Origin: Actinomycetota bacterium | GTDB lineage: Bacteria; Actinomycetota; Acidimicrobiia; Acidimicrobiales; Microtrichaceae | Assembly (NCBI GenBank): GCA_016703525.1 | Contig: JADJBW010000013.1 | Span: 62,001 to 126,000, forward strand | DNA: 64,000 bases | Direction of reading: 5' to 3' | In this document: positions 22,292 to 31,625 of the stretch, in pieces | How the letters are laid out: every line of letters begins with the position of its first letter | How positions within the stretch are numbered: the first letter of the stretch is position 1 | The notes under the pieces: generated by a model | The model's database searches: none | Told to the model about the DNA's origin: nothing | The model's input: the letters and a program-made list of their open reading frames with translations, nothing else | Made by a program: the position numbers and the translations under genes

Positions 22292-23274
22292 CCGCACCGA
22301 TCGTGGCGCTCATCCTGATCGCCGTCCTGCTGTTCGTCGTCGCGCTCTCGGGTGTGCGGATCGTGCATCCGTTCCAGAAGGGCATCGTCGAGCAGCTCGG
22401 CAAGTACAAGGAGACCAAGAACCCCGGGTTGCACGTGATTCTCCCGTTCGCGCAGACCATCACCATGGTCGACATGCGCGAGCAGGTGATCGACGTGCCG
22501 CCGCAGGAGGTCATCACCTCGGACAACGTGGTGGTGTCCGTGGACGCGGTGATCTACTACGAGCCCACCGACCCGCAGCGGATGCAATACAACGTGGCCA
22601 ACTTCCTGATGGCCATCACGAAGCTGGCGCAGACGAACATGCGCAACGTCATCGGCGACATGACCCTCGACCAGGCGCTGACCAGCCGCGACCAGCTCAA
22701 CTCGAACCTGCGACAGATCCTCGACGACGCAACCGACAACTGGGGCGCACGGGTCATGCGGGTCGAGATCCAACGAATCGACCCGCCGCCCGACGTGATG
22801 AGCGCCATGCACGAGCAGATGAAGGCGGAGCGCACGCGGCGGGCCCAGGTCACCACGGCGGACGGCTACCGCGAGGCGGCCATCCTCAGCGCCGAGGGCG
22901 ACAAGCAGGCGGCCATCCTCACCGCCCAGGGCGTCCGCGAGCGCCAGATGCTCGAAGCGCAAGGGCAGGCGCAGGCCGAGCGAGAGCTTGCCGATGCCGA
23001 GCGCTACCGGCAGGAGACAACCGCCGCCGGCGAGGCCGCGGCGATCGAACTGGTCTACGGAGCGATCCACCGGGGTGGCCCCACGAACGACCTGCTCGCC
23101 GTGAAGTACCTCGAGGCGCTCGCGCGGATCGGCGACGGGCGGGCGACCAAGATCTTCCTCCCCCTCGACGGGAGCGGCATGACCGGCGCGCTGGCAGGGT
23201 TGGCGGAGCTCTTCCGCGAGACCCACGCAGAGCGGGTTGCGAGCGACGGCCCCGGCGAGTTGCCCACGCGGTAG
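22288..23274 (+). CDS. SPFH/band-7 (stomatin/paraslipin-like) protein
   Basis: 328 residues; the GTG at 22288 overlaps the nfeD stop. An N-terminal membrane hairpin (VALILIAVLLFVVALSG) precedes the SPFH domain (about 25-190: RIVHPFQKGIVEQLGKY, MVDMREQVIDVPPQEVITSD, DAVIYYEPTDP), followed by a long Ala/Glu/Arg-rich helix with KAERTRRAQVTTADG and AEGDKQAAILTAQG, the usual coiled coil of stomatins. It probably oligomerises into a membrane-associated ring and scaffolds or controls membrane protein turnover with NfeD. The longer open frame upstream has no family similarity. Confidence 0.92.
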   Translation: MTAPIVALILIAVLLFVVALSGVRIVHPFQKGIVEQLGKYKETKNPGLHVILPFAQTITMVDMREQVIDVPPQEVITSDNVVVSVDAVIYYEPTDPQRMQYNVANFLMAITKLAQTNMRNVIGDMTLDQALTSRDQLNSNLRQILDDATDNWGARVMRVEIQRIDPPPDVMSAMHEQMKAERTRRAQVTTADGYREAAILSAEGDKQAAILTAQGVRERQMLEAQGQAQAERELADAERYRQETTAAGEAAAIELVYGAIHRGGPTNDLLAVKYLEALARIGDGRATKIFLPLDGSGMTGALAGLAELFRETHAERVASDGPGELPTR

Positions 23275-23275
23275 C

Positions 23276-23311
23276 GTCGGCCGGCCACCCAGGCCGACAA
23301 CCCCGGCCGAC
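23276..23311 (+). terminator. possible terminator hairpin after SPFH gene
   Basis: GTCGGCCGG (23276-23284) and CCGGCCGAC (23303-23311) are perfect 9-bp arms around an 18-base spacer, just after the SPFH stop. Long loop and no T-run, so tentative. Confidence 0.35.
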
Positions 23312-23327
23312 AACTCGAGGAGTCACC

Positions 23328-23885
23328 ATGGATACCGCCGCACTCGCCCGTGCCCAGGAGATCGCCGCAGCCGTGATCGCAAACGTGTCGAGCGACCAGC
23401 TCGGCGACGCCACGCCGTGCGCGAACTGGAACGTGGGCCAGCTCGTGGATCACCTCGTCGGAGCGCAGCACTGGGCGAGCTCGGCGCTGGCGGGCACGGA
23501 GATGACCGAGACGGGCGAGGGCGCAAGCGAGGGCGATTTCGGGGCCGCGTTCAACGCTGCCGCCGCAGCGACGCTCGCCGCGTTCAACGAAGACGGCGCC
23601 CTCGCGAAGACGGTCAACCCGGGCTTCGGCGACATGCCGGCGACGGCGCTGCTCGGCCTGGCCACAACCGACACCTTCGCCCATGCGTGGGACCTCGCGA
23701 CCGCGACCGGCCAGTCGAACGACCTCGACGCCGACCTCGCCGCGCAGCTCCTTGCCTCGGCGCGCCACGCCATCTCCGACGCGTTCCGCTCCGACGACGG
23801 TGCCATCTTCGGCCCCGAGCAGGCCGCCCCGGCCGATGCCAACGAGGCGACGAAGCTCGCCGCGTTCCTCGGCCGTTCCGCCTGA
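23328..23885 (+). CDS. TIGR03086 family metal-binding (DinB/MDMPI-like) protein
   Basis: 185 residues, ATG preceded by GAGGAG. It matches the actinobacterial TIGR03086 group of the mycothiol-dependent maleylpyruvate isomerase/DinB superfamily: TPCANWNVGQLVDHLVG near residues 30-46 supplies the first metal His and FAHAWDLATATGQ near 140-152 the second. Most members have no tested activity; some DinB relatives are thiol transferases. It follows the SPFH gene by 53 bp with a possible hairpin between, so it may be separately transcribed. Confidence 0.83.
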   Translation: MDTAALARAQEIAAAVIANVSSDQLGDATPCANWNVGQLVDHLVGAQHWASSALAGTEMTETGEGASEGDFGAAFNAAAAATLAAFNEDGALAKTVNPGFGDMPATALLGLATTDTFAHAWDLATATGQSNDLDADLAAQLLASARHAISDAFRSDDGAIFGPEQAAPADANEATKLAAFLGRSA

Positions 23886-23915
23886 GCCGTCGGCCCGGCC
23901 TCGATCAAGTTCCGA

Positions 23916-25388
23916 TCAGGTTCCGCAGAACGTGGTGTAGGCACCGTCGTAGTCGGGGGGCGATGCGAGCGCGTATCGCTCCCCGACCGACCGCTCGGTG
24001 AAGGGGTCGGCGAGCACGGCCACGAGGCGCTCGACCTCGCCGAGGTCCCGCTCTTCCACCGCCGCAGCCAAGGCATCCTCCACCACGGCGTTGCGCGGAA
24101 TGTAGATCGGGTTCACCGCGTCCATCGCGTCGGCGACCGCATCGCGCGGCGCAGCGCCGACACGACCGGTCCAGCGAACCAGCCACTCCGCGAGCCCCGG
24201 CCCCGACGCCAGCCGGGCGGTCAGCGGATCGCGATCGCCGCGCAACCAGCGGGCCAGGTCGCGAAAGGTGAGCGTGTGGTCGGCCCGCGCCACGGTCATG
24301 AGCTCGAGTAGATCGTCGACGAGGCGGTGGTCGGCCTCATCGTCACCGCCGCCGATGCCCAGCTTCGCACGGGCACCGCGCAGCCAGGCCGACCGGTAGG
24401 CCGGGGCGTAGCCATGGAGGGTGTCGGTCGCTGCCGCGATCGCTCGCTCGCGGTCGTCGTCGATCGCGGCGAGCAGCGTCTCGGCGAAACGAGCGAGGTT
24501 CCACTGCATCACCGACGGTTGGTTGCCGTAGGCGTAGCGACCCTGGTGGTCGATCGAGCTGAACACCGTGGCCGCATCGTGGCGGTCCATGAACGCGCAC
24601 GGGCCGTAGTCGATGGTCTCCCCCGAGATGGCGACGTTGTCGGTGTTCATCACACCGTGCACGAACCCGACGTGCATCCACGACGCGACGAGTTCCGCCT
24701 GCGAATGAACGACGGCACCGAGCAGTTCCAGCGCCGCGTCGGGTCGCCCCGAGAGGTGCGGGAAATGCCGTCGGATCGCGAACTCGATCAACCGCGCGAG
24801 CAGCGCGACGTCGCCGGTGGCCGCAGCGAACTGGAACGTGCCAACCCGAATGTGGCTTGCCGCCACACGTGCCAGCACCGCGCCGCGCTCCGGGCCGTCC
24901 CGCCAAACGTCCTCGCCCGTCTCGGTGACCGCGAGCGCCCGGGTGGTCGGAATGCGCAACGCCGCCATTGCCTCCGACACCACGTATTCGCGCAGCATCG
25001 GGCCGAGTGACGCCTTGCCGTCGCCCCCACGCGAGAACACGGTGCGGCCCGATCCCTTGAGGTGCAGATCGACGAGTCGGCCGTCGCCACCAGCGATCTC
25101 GCCGAGCAGCACCGCACGCCCGTCGCCGAGCCGTGGCGAGTACCCGCCGAACTGATGCCCCGCGTAGGCCTGCGACACGGGTTGGGCTCCCTCGGGTGCG
25201 GCCCCGCCAGCGAGGACGCGAACCCACTCGTCGCTCCGCAGCGCCTCGGGGTCGATGTCGAGACCGGCGGCGACACCGTGGTTCAGCAGGCGGAGTTCGG
25301 GCGCCGGCGCGCTGACGGGCAACCAGCCAACGCACAGCTCGGGAAGGGCCGTAGCGAACTCGTGGTGCAGCTGCGGCTCCGCGCTCAT
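23916..25388 (-). CDS. selO: protein adenylyltransferase SelO (YdiU family)
   Basis: Pseudokinase-fold enzyme that transfers AMP from ATP to protein Ser/Thr/Tyr, linked to redox stress in other bacteria. 490 residues from the ATG at 25388, whose ATGA overlaps the nitroreductase stop. Motifs: QAYAGHQFGGYSPRLGDGRA, HLKGSGRTVFSRGGDGKASL (nucleotide loop), MLREYVVSEAMAALRIPTTR, FVHGVMNTDNVAISGETIDYG (catalytic and metal residues) and DRHDAATVFSSIDHQGRYAY. The C-terminus ends TFCGT; a Cys at this end replaces the selenocysteine of eukaryotic SelO. An in-frame extension upstream of 25388 has no family similarity. Confidence 0.94.
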   Translation of the reverse strand: MSAEPQLHHEFATALPELCVGWLPVSAPAPELRLLNHGVAAGLDIDPEALRSDEWVRVLAGGAAPEGAQPVSQAYAGHQFGGYSPRLGDGRAVLLGEIAGGDGRLVDLHLKGSGRTVFSRGGDGKASLGPMLREYVVSEAMAALRIPTTRALAVTETGEDVWRDGPERGAVLARVAASHIRVGTFQFAAATGDVALLARLIEFAIRRHFPHLSGRPDAALELLGAVVHSQAELVASWMHVGFVHGVMNTDNVAISGETIDYGPCAFMDRHDAATVFSSIDHQGRYAYGNQPSVMQWNLARFAETLLAAIDDDRERAIAAATDTLHGYAPAYRSAWLRGARAKLGIGGGDDEADHRLVDDLLELMTVARADHTLTFRDLARWLRGDRDPLTARLASGPGLAEWLVRWTGRVGAAPRDAVADAMDAVNPIYIPRNAVVEDALAAAVEERDLGEVERLVAVLADPFTERSVGERYALASPPDYDGAYTTFCGT

Positions 25389-26035
25389 ATCGGCGGTGCC
25401 AGGGGTTGGCGGTAGCGATCGAGGAAGGCCAACTCCTCGATCGGCCGGCGCACGGCGGGGCGGAAGCCGGTCCCGACCGTGTACGCGACCGGCAGCAGCC
25501 CTACCTGGGTCACGTGGTCGGGAATGTCGAGCAGCGCCGCCGCCTCGCGCTCCAACTCCAGGTGGAGCGTCGTGTAGCAACTGCCGAGCCCGCGGCTACG
25601 AAGCGCGAGCTGAAAGCTCCACACCGCCGGGATGATCGATCCGAACAGCCCAGCGGCCGACGCGACCGATCCGTCCGCACGCCCCACGATCATCGGGATC
25701 ACCATCACGGGAACCTCGTGCAGGTGTTCGGCCAGGTAGTTGGCGGAGTCGAAGACGCGCCCGGTCTGCGTGCCCGCCTGCGCCGTCTCGGCGGCCGCGG
25801 CCAGGTACTCGCCACCGCCGCGGCGATAGAGCTCGGCCAGCGCCGCCTTGGTCGCTGGATCGCGCACCACGAGCCACCGCCATCCCTGGAGGTTCGAGCC
25901 CGTGGGCGCCTGGGTTGCGAGCCGCAGGCACTCCAGCACCACGCCGTCGGGGACGTCGCGGGCGAGATCGAGACGCTTGCGGACGGCTCGCGTGGTGCTC
26001 AGCAGCGCGTCGACGGTGTCGAGGTCAAACTCCAT
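25385..26035 (-). CDS. nitroreductase family FMN oxidoreductase
   Basis: 216 residues from the ATG at 26035. NAD(P)H:FMN-dependent reductase fold: TTRAVRKRLD near the N-terminus is the FMN-phosphate-binding arginine cluster, LATQAPTGSNLQGWRWLVV the FMN/dimer segment, and RGLGSCYTTLHLELE the glycine-rich flavin motif. Members reduce nitroaromatics, quinones or related electrophiles; the natural substrate is unknown. Its TGA overlaps the selO ATG, so the two form a coupled pair, which hints at a shared redox-related role. It starts 47 bp from the divergent FmdB gene. Confidence 0.9.
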   Translation of the reverse strand: MEFDLDTVDALLSTTRAVRKRLDLARDVPDGVVLECLRLATQAPTGSNLQGWRWLVVRDPATKAALAELYRRGGGEYLAAAAETAQAGTQTGRVFDSANYLAEHLHEVPVMVIPMIVGRADGSVASAAGLFGSIIPAVWSFQLALRSRGLGSCYTTLHLELEREAAALLDIPDHVTQVGLLPVAYTVGTGFRPAVRRPIEELAFLDRYRQPLAPPI

Positions 26036-26070
26036 CGGCCCAGTCTGACCCACCGGCCGGCCCGTGTGGG

Positions 26071-26082
26071 TACGATCCGTCC
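26071..26082 (+). promoter_or_regulatory. candidate leaderless -10 for the FmdB gene
   Basis: TACGAT at 26071-26076 lies six bases before the ATG at 26083, with no ribosome-binding site. CTGACC at 26045-26050 is a weak -35 at a long 20-base spacing. Confidence 0.4.
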
Positions 26083-26316
26083 ATGGCTCGCTACGACTTC
26101 CGCTGCCGGACCTGCGGGTCGACCTTCGAGGTCGAACGCCCGATGGCCCAGTCCTCCGATCCCGCGGTCTGCCCCGACGGGCACGCCGACACGGTCAAGC
26201 TCCTGAACCTGATCGCCACAGTCGGCGTCGGCGGCGGGTCGGCCCCGTCAGCCGTACCCGCACCTGCGGGTCCGATGGGTGGCGGGTGTTGCGGCGGCGC
26301 CTGCCACGCTCACTGA
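26083..26316 (+). CDS. FmdB-type zinc ribbon protein
   Basis: 77 residues. MARYDFRCRTCGSTFEVERPM is the FmdB/CxxC_CXXC_SSSS start, with the first zinc pair in CRTC; the second half of the ribbon is altered to CPDGH, so the ligands are probably CxxC plus Cys/His. The C-terminus is glycine-rich with GGGCCGGACHAH, a Cys/His cluster common in actinobacterial versions. Originally named as a possible formamidase regulator, but the function of these small proteins is not established. Divergent from nitroreductase and convergent with the DUF4188 gene. Confidence 0.85.
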   Translation: MARYDFRCRTCGSTFEVERPMAQSSDPAVCPDGHADTVKLLNLIATVGVGGGSAPSAVPAPAGPMGGGCCGGACHAH

Positions 26317-26345
26317 GGCTCGACGCTCCGCCGGTTCGCGCCCGC

Positions 26346-26855
26346 TCAGCTCGGTTCCATCACTGGACGGTCCTCGACCCCGCTCAGCCGTGCGGCGGCG
26401 CTGTGGCGGCCCGCGCCGATCGGCTCGGGTCCCCCCGTTGCCGCGGCGAGCCCGAACGACGGCATGTTCACGTAGATCGCCTCGTACATCCCCGGCGCGA
26501 CCCGGTAGGTCTCGTGCCAGATGCCGATGTGGGCAGCGGCGCGCATCGTGTGGTTGAAGTCGCGCCAGGCCGGGAGGTGATGTCGCCCGTCGGCCCGCGC
26601 GTACTCCTGCAGTTCCTCCGCCGACCGCCAGTACTGCACGACCATCACGTCGCGACCCGACACGAAGGTGCGGGCCGAGAGCAGGCCCAGGTTGCCGTGG
26701 CGCAGGAGCTCGGCGATCATCCGCCCCATCGCGATACCGACGCGTGCGACCTCGGGCACCGCCCACAGCCGGTTGATCCGCATGCCCAACAGGAACACGA
26801 CCGACTCGGCGTCGCTCGCCGTGGTGAGGCGCCCCGTATGAATCGTCTTGGCCAT
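26346..26855 (-). CDS. DUF4188 (monooxygenase-like fold) protein
   Basis: 169 residues from the ATG at 26855, preceded by GAGGGG. Matches DUF4188: VVFLLGMRINRLW, the central VVQYWRSAEELQEYARA and HLPAWRDFNHTMR, and IGIWHETYRVAPGMYEAIYVN, a ferredoxin-like alpha/beta-barrel pattern resembling antibiotic-biosynthesis monooxygenases and heme-degrading proteins. Chemistry is unknown. It is divergent from a TetR regulator 78 bp away, so TetR control is likely. Confidence 0.8.
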   Translation of the reverse strand: MAKTIHTGRLTTASDAESVVFLLGMRINRLWAVPEVARVGIAMGRMIAELLRHGNLGLLSARTFVSGRDVMVVQYWRSAEELQEYARADGRHHLPAWRDFNHTMRAAAHIGIWHETYRVAPGMYEAIYVNMPSFGLAAATGGPEPIGAGRHSAAARLSGVEDRPVMEPS

Positions 26856-26896
26856 CGCCGTACCCCTCGCTGCAGTTGATGTGAACACCGGAAACA

Positions 26897-26935
26897 TTGT
26901 CCACCCTGCCAGAACATGTTTACGATGTCAACATG
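26897..26935 (+). promoter_or_regulatory. tetR promoter with overlapping inverted-repeat operator candidate
   Basis: TTGTCC (26897-26902), 18 bases, TACGAT (26921-26926), six bases, then ATG (26933): a good leaderless promoter. CATGTT (26915-26920) and AACATG (26930-26935) form an inverted repeat with a 9-base spacer straddling the -10 and the start codon, and AACATGTT (26913-26920) is itself palindromic. This would suit TetR autorepression and control of the divergent DUF4188 gene. Confidence 0.5.
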
Positions 26936-27523
26936 TCGTACCACCACGGCAATCTCGCACCGGCGCTCGTGGCGGCCGGCTTCACCCTCGCCCGCCAAGG
27001 AGGGACCGCGTCCGTGACCGTGCGTGAGGCGGCGCGTCGAGTCGGCGTCAGCGCCCCCGCCGCCTATCGCCACTTCGAGGACCGCGACGCCTTCGTCGCC
27101 CAGGTCGCCCGCTGTTGTCGCCAGGAACTCGCCCGCACGATGATGACCGCGCGAGATCGGCATCGCTCGCCGAAGCGCCGATTCCGCGCCACCGGACGCG
27201 CCTATATCGAGTTCGCATTCGACGAGCCGGGGCTACTCGAGTGCGCCTTCACCCCGCACCAGGCCCACGCCTGGAACGCGATCGCAGGAGCCACCGAGGA
27301 GTGCGCGGCCGACGATCCGGACGCCGCTCGCGTGCTGATCGATGTGCTCGACGAACTCCATGCGGCCGGTGTCATCTCGACCGCGCAACGCCCCGGCGCC
27401 GAACTGGTCGCCTGGGCGTCGGTCCACGGCCTGGCGATGCTCCTCGCCGGAACCGACCGCGTCGCCGCCGCGCCGGCGATAGAGCGAGTGCTCGACGGCG
27501 TCGAGGCGGCGCTCTTCGGCTGA
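26933..27523 (+). CDS. TetR/AcrR family transcriptional regulator
   Basis: 196 residues. The N-terminal HTH runs from YHHGNLAPALVAAGFTLARQ through VTVREAARRVGVSAPAAYRHFEDRDAFVAQVA, typical TetR_N; the start YHHGNL is shared with a subgroup that usually regulates a divergent neighbour. The C-terminal domain is a WHG-like ligand-binding region (GRAYIEFAFDEPGLLECAF, ... AWASVHGLAMLL). The start codon sits inside a candidate operator. The stop lies inside a 22-bp tandem duplication. Confidence 0.9.
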   Translation: MSYHHGNLAPALVAAGFTLARQGGTASVTVREAARRVGVSAPAAYRHFEDRDAFVAQVARCCRQELARTMMTARDRHRSPKRRFRATGRAYIEFAFDEPGLLECAFTPHQAHAWNAIAGATEECAADDPDAARVLIDVLDELHAAGVISTAQRPGAELVAWASVHGLAMLLAGTDRVAAAPAIERVLDGVEAALFG

Positions 27524-27562
27524 GGCACGACACCGGCAGCGCTGAGGCACGACACCGGCAGC
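27519..27562 (+). repeat. 22-bp perfect tandem duplication at the tetR stop
   Basis: The 22 bases at 27519-27540 (starting GCTGAGGCACG) are repeated exactly at 27541-27562. The first copy carries the TGA of tetR (27521-27523). It looks like a recent slippage or duplication event. Confidence 0.8.
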
Positions 27563-27584
27563 GCTCGGTCGGCGCGTTATTCGG

Positions 27585-30500
27585 GTGACGGCACAGGTGT
27601 TCGACCGACAGACTGGCCTGATGGGTGAGGACACGTCGGCACGCGGACGCTTGCGCGATCTTCCGCCGCGGAGACGCCGCCTCGGCGCGCTCGTCGCGGC
27701 CCTCATCACCGTAAGCCTGATCGCCAACGTGGTCGCCGCCCGCCTCAGCGGCGACGTCGTCGACGCGATCCTGCAGCGCGACAGCGGAGCCGCCCGTGTG
27801 GCGATCGTTGCGGGAGCGCTCGTGCTCGCCGCCGAAGCAACCTGGGTCGCCGGCGGCCTCCTCGCGGCAGGGCTCGCCCGACGGGTGGCGACGCGTCTGC
27901 GCTCGACCGTCGTCGAGCGCCTCTTCTCGCTCGCGCCTTCCGATCTCACCAGCCGAAGCGCCGGCGAACTCGCCGACCGGGCGTCCAACGACGTCGACAT
28001 CCTCACCAACGCGGTGAGCGAGCAGTTCCGAACGATTGGCGCCTCGACCATCGGCGCGGTCGTCGTCGCCGTCGGCGCCGTGGTACTCGATTGGCGCCTC
28101 GGCCTGGCGTTCGTGATCGCGGGCGCGCTCGTGCTGGCGGTCGGCGCTCCCCTTGCACGCCGATCGAGCCGAGCCTCGGCCTCGCTGCAGCGGGAGTGGG
28201 CCACCGCGTCGGGGATCGTGGAAGAGGCGTTCGCCGCACGGACCGACCTCCGCCAGGCGCTCGGGCAGTCCCTGCTCCTTCGCCGTTGGTACGAATCGGG
28301 CGCCGGAGTCGTGCGAGCCCGACGCGAGACGACCCGGGCGTCAATTCACCTGCGCGGTGCAACGGTCACGCTGCTGAACACGCTCCAGATCGTCGTGCTG
28401 ATCGGCGGCGCGCTGGCGGCGGTACGCGGCTGGATCGGGCCCGGACGGGCATGGGCCATGGTCGCCCTCGTCGGCCAGTTCTCGGACCACCTTCGCGAAC
28501 TGCTCCGCCAGGCCCCGCGGCTGACGCTTGTTGACGCCGCGATCGCTCGCCTCGGCGAGTTGCTCTCGCTCGAACCCGAGCGGCAGATCTCGTCGACCGC
28601 AGCCACGGCCGATACCACCGGGGACCGCGACGAACGCCGCGACGAACGCCGCGGCGAACACCGCGTCGACTACCGCGAGGCAGCGGCCCTCGGTCTGCGT
28701 GTGCGCGACCTCACCGTCGGCTACGAGGCGGGCGACCCGGTGCTGCACGGCGTCAGCCTCGACCTGCCTGCCGGCGCGCAGTTGGCGCTCATCGGACGGA
28801 CCGGGAGCGGCAAGTCCACGCTCGCTCGGGCGATCGTGCGCGCCGTCGACGTGCCCGAGGGCCACGTGTTCGTCGACGACCGCGACGTCACGGGCATCGC
28901 ACTGCGCGACCTGCGCCGGTCGGTCGCCCTCATGTCGCAGCGCGTCGAACTGCTCGACGACACGATCGAGGCCAACATCACGCTTCGAGATCGATCGATC
29001 GACGCGGCGCGCGTCGTCGCCGCGATCGAGTTGCTCGACTTGGCCGACTGGATCGACGAGATCGGCGGGCTCGACACGCGACTCGGACACGGCGGTCGGC
29101 AGCTGTCCGCGGGCGAGGCCCAACTCGTCGCCTTCGCGCGCCTGCTCGTGCGCGACCCCGACGTGGTGATCCTCGACGAGGCGACGGCGCGGCTCGATCC
29201 CGTGACCGAGCACCGGCTGCAGGCCGCAACGGCAGGGCTCCTTCGCGGACGCACCTCGGTCGTGATCGCTCATCGGCTGAGCACCGTCCGCCACGCCGAC
29301 TTCGTCGCCGTGCTCGACCGAGGCGAGCTGGTGGAGTTCGACCGCCGAGCGGCACTCGAAGCCGATCCCGACTCCCGGTTTGCCAGTGCCGTGCGGGCCT
29401 CGGCCGACAGCGAACGCGAGGTGCTCGAACTCCTCGACGGCGGGGACGACGACGGCGGGGACGGCCAGGGCGACGCGACCGATGACGGTGCCGCGCCGAC
29501 AGCCGTCGCCGAACCCGATCCGATCGAGATCCATCCCGTCAGCCCCGAACGTTTCGCAGCACGGCTCTTCGCTCGACGCAGACGTCTCGGCCTGTGGGGC
29601 GGAGCGCTCTGGGCATTCAACTTCTGGGCCGAAGCCATCACGGTCGCCATCTGGAGCGGCCTCGTCAGCGATCTCCAACCAGGCGGCCACCCCTGGCTCG
29701 CCATCACGGCGTACAGCGCGATCCTGCTTGCGTCCGTGCTGTTCGCGCAGTTCGGCGAGCGGCGCTTCTCGCTGTGGTGGAACTTCAGCAACCTCACCCT
29801 CCGGGGCAACCTCATGAGCGCCCAGCTCGCTCCGCACGATGCCGACACGGCCCGGGTCGACCACAGCCCGGGCGAGGCGACCGCGCGTCTTTGGGACAGC
29901 GACGAGATGATCACCTACGCCGACAACTGGTTCGACACCATCTCGTACGTCATCGTGTTCGCCGTGGTCCTGCCCTTCGTCGACGCGTCGGTGCCGCGGT
30001 GGATCGTCGCCATCCCGTTGGTCGCCGCGGGCGCCGCGACCTTCGTCAACCGCAAGAGGATCGCGTCGCTCGCCATCGACCTTGCGGCGTCGCGATCGGC
30101 CTGGACCGCGCAGGCCGCCAACGCCTTCGCTGCGGCGGGCACGATCAAGTCCTTCGCCGCGGAGCCCGCGATCGTCGACGACCTGCATCGCCGCTCCGAG
30201 ACACGCGAACGGCTGGCACAGCGGCGGCGCCGCCAGCACGTGCTCCTCCACTCGGTGCTCTACGGCTCCACCGCTGCCATCGCTGGCGCCGTGCTGGTGC
30301 TCGCGGCGCGAGTCGGGGTGCCCGCCGCGCGGCCTGCGGCCGTGGCGGGCACGGCCGTCGCCCTGATCGAGCTGATCCGTCGCATGCCACCCATGGGCTC
30401 GCTCATGATCTCGATCATGCTGACGAGACCGGCGGTCGCGACCAAGCTCCGGCGCATGCACGCGCTGCTCCCGAACGACGACATCGACGTCACAGTCGCC

Positions 30501-31293
30501 GACCGCGTGGCGCTGCCGACGCTGCAGGGAGTCGCCGAGCCCCGACCCCGGCCTTCGCTGCCCTCCCGCCACCCCTTCGCCGGTTTGACGGTGGCCGATG
30601 TGTGCGTCGACACCGCCGAGGGCGAGCGGCTCGTCGGGCCGGTCAGCGTGTCGATCGGCGTCGGCGAGTTCGTGATCGTCACCGGCCCGGTGGGATCGGG
30701 CAAGTCCGTCCTGCTGGAGTGCCTCGCGGGGCTCCGCCGGCGCACACACGGTGAGATCCGCTGGAACGGTGAGCTGGTCCACGACGGGTCGGCGATGCTT
30801 CGCCCGCCGCAGGTTTCGTACGTGTCGCAGACGCCGCACCTGGTGTCGGGCACCATCGAGGAAAACGTCGGTCTCGACTTCGACGTCGACGTCGCAGACG
30901 CATTGCGGCTCGCCCACTTCGACCTCGAGCTCGACGCTCCCGGCGGCATCGCGACCGTGGTGGGGCACCGTGGGCTTCGCCTGTCGGGAGGTCAGAGCCA
31001 GCGGCTCGCCGGCCCGAGCGTTCGCACCGCGGTCCGCCGTGACGGTGGTCGACGACCTGTCCAGCGCGCTCGACGTGCACACCGAGACGGCGCTGTGGCA
31101 CGCGCTGCGCCGCGATGGCCGAACCGTGATCGCCGCGAGCCACTCCCCCGTCGCGCTCGCGCTCGCCGACCGCATCATTCGCCTGGAGTCCGGCCGCGTC
31201 GTGTCATCGAAATCCTGTAACACTTCGCCGGAGCCGTCGTTGGTGACGATGAGCGTGGAACACCGCGCCGCCAACGAACGGAGCTCGCTATGA
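27585..31293 (+). CDS. fused double ABC exporter (TMD-NBD-TMD-NBD), one apparent frameshift
   Basis: About 1,235 residues after correction. Half 1: membrane domain about 1-310, NBD with GRTGSGKST (Walker A), LSAGEAQ (signature) and VVILDEATARLD. Half 2: membrane domain about 650-960, NBD with GPVGSGKSV, LSGGQSQRLA and, in the next frame, VTVVDDLSSALD then ASHSPVALALADRI. The frame changes at about 31011 (one base extra or two missing: QRLA continues as ARAFAPRS). NBD1 keeps the catalytic Glu; NBD2 has Asp there, so one ATP site is probably degenerate. Start GTG 27585 or ATG 27621; neither has a good ribosome-binding site. The corrected stop overlaps the next gene (ATGA at 31290). Cargo unknown. 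Confidence 0.85.
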
Positions 31294-31625
31294 CCTCAAC
31301 CACGCCCGACATCACCGCCGCCCAGGCGGACACCCGCACCGAGCACCGCACCGGCCGGGAGCGCCGCATCGGCCGGGCGCGGCGCGCCTCGCTCGTGATG
31401 CTGGCGCTCATCGGCGCCGTCGGCGTGATCGTCGGAGCGGCATGGATCGCGCGTCCGAGCACCGCCGCGCTCTGCGGCGTCGGTGAACCGGCGCTGGCGC
31501 GCTACGCAGCTGCGCCCGCGATCGAGCAGTCGGTGACAATCCGGATCGAGGGCGGCCGTCCGCGCTGGGTGTGCCTCACTCAGTACGCCGACGGCGCCTC
31601 GTCTACCAGTTGGATCGGCCGCTGA
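31290..31625 (+). CDS. small single-pass membrane protein
   Basis: 111 residues; the ATG overlaps the corrected stop of the ABC exporter. A basic, Arg-rich N-terminus (about 1-32) precedes one transmembrane helix (ASLVMLALIGAVGVIVGAAWIA), then a short extracytoplasmic domain with two cysteines. No family recognised. Its 3' end overlaps the sigma factor frame, so it probably belongs to the ABC-sigma operon. Confidence 0.6.
   Translation: MTSTTPDITAAQADTRTEHRTGRERRIGRARRASLVMLALIGAVGVIVGAAWIARPSTAALCGVGEPALARYAAAPAIEQSVTIRIEGGRPRWVCLTQYADGASSTSWIGR

Noticed and set aside
28341..31274. 977-residue minus-strand open frame
   Set aside because: Antisense to the ABC exporter; no family motifs.
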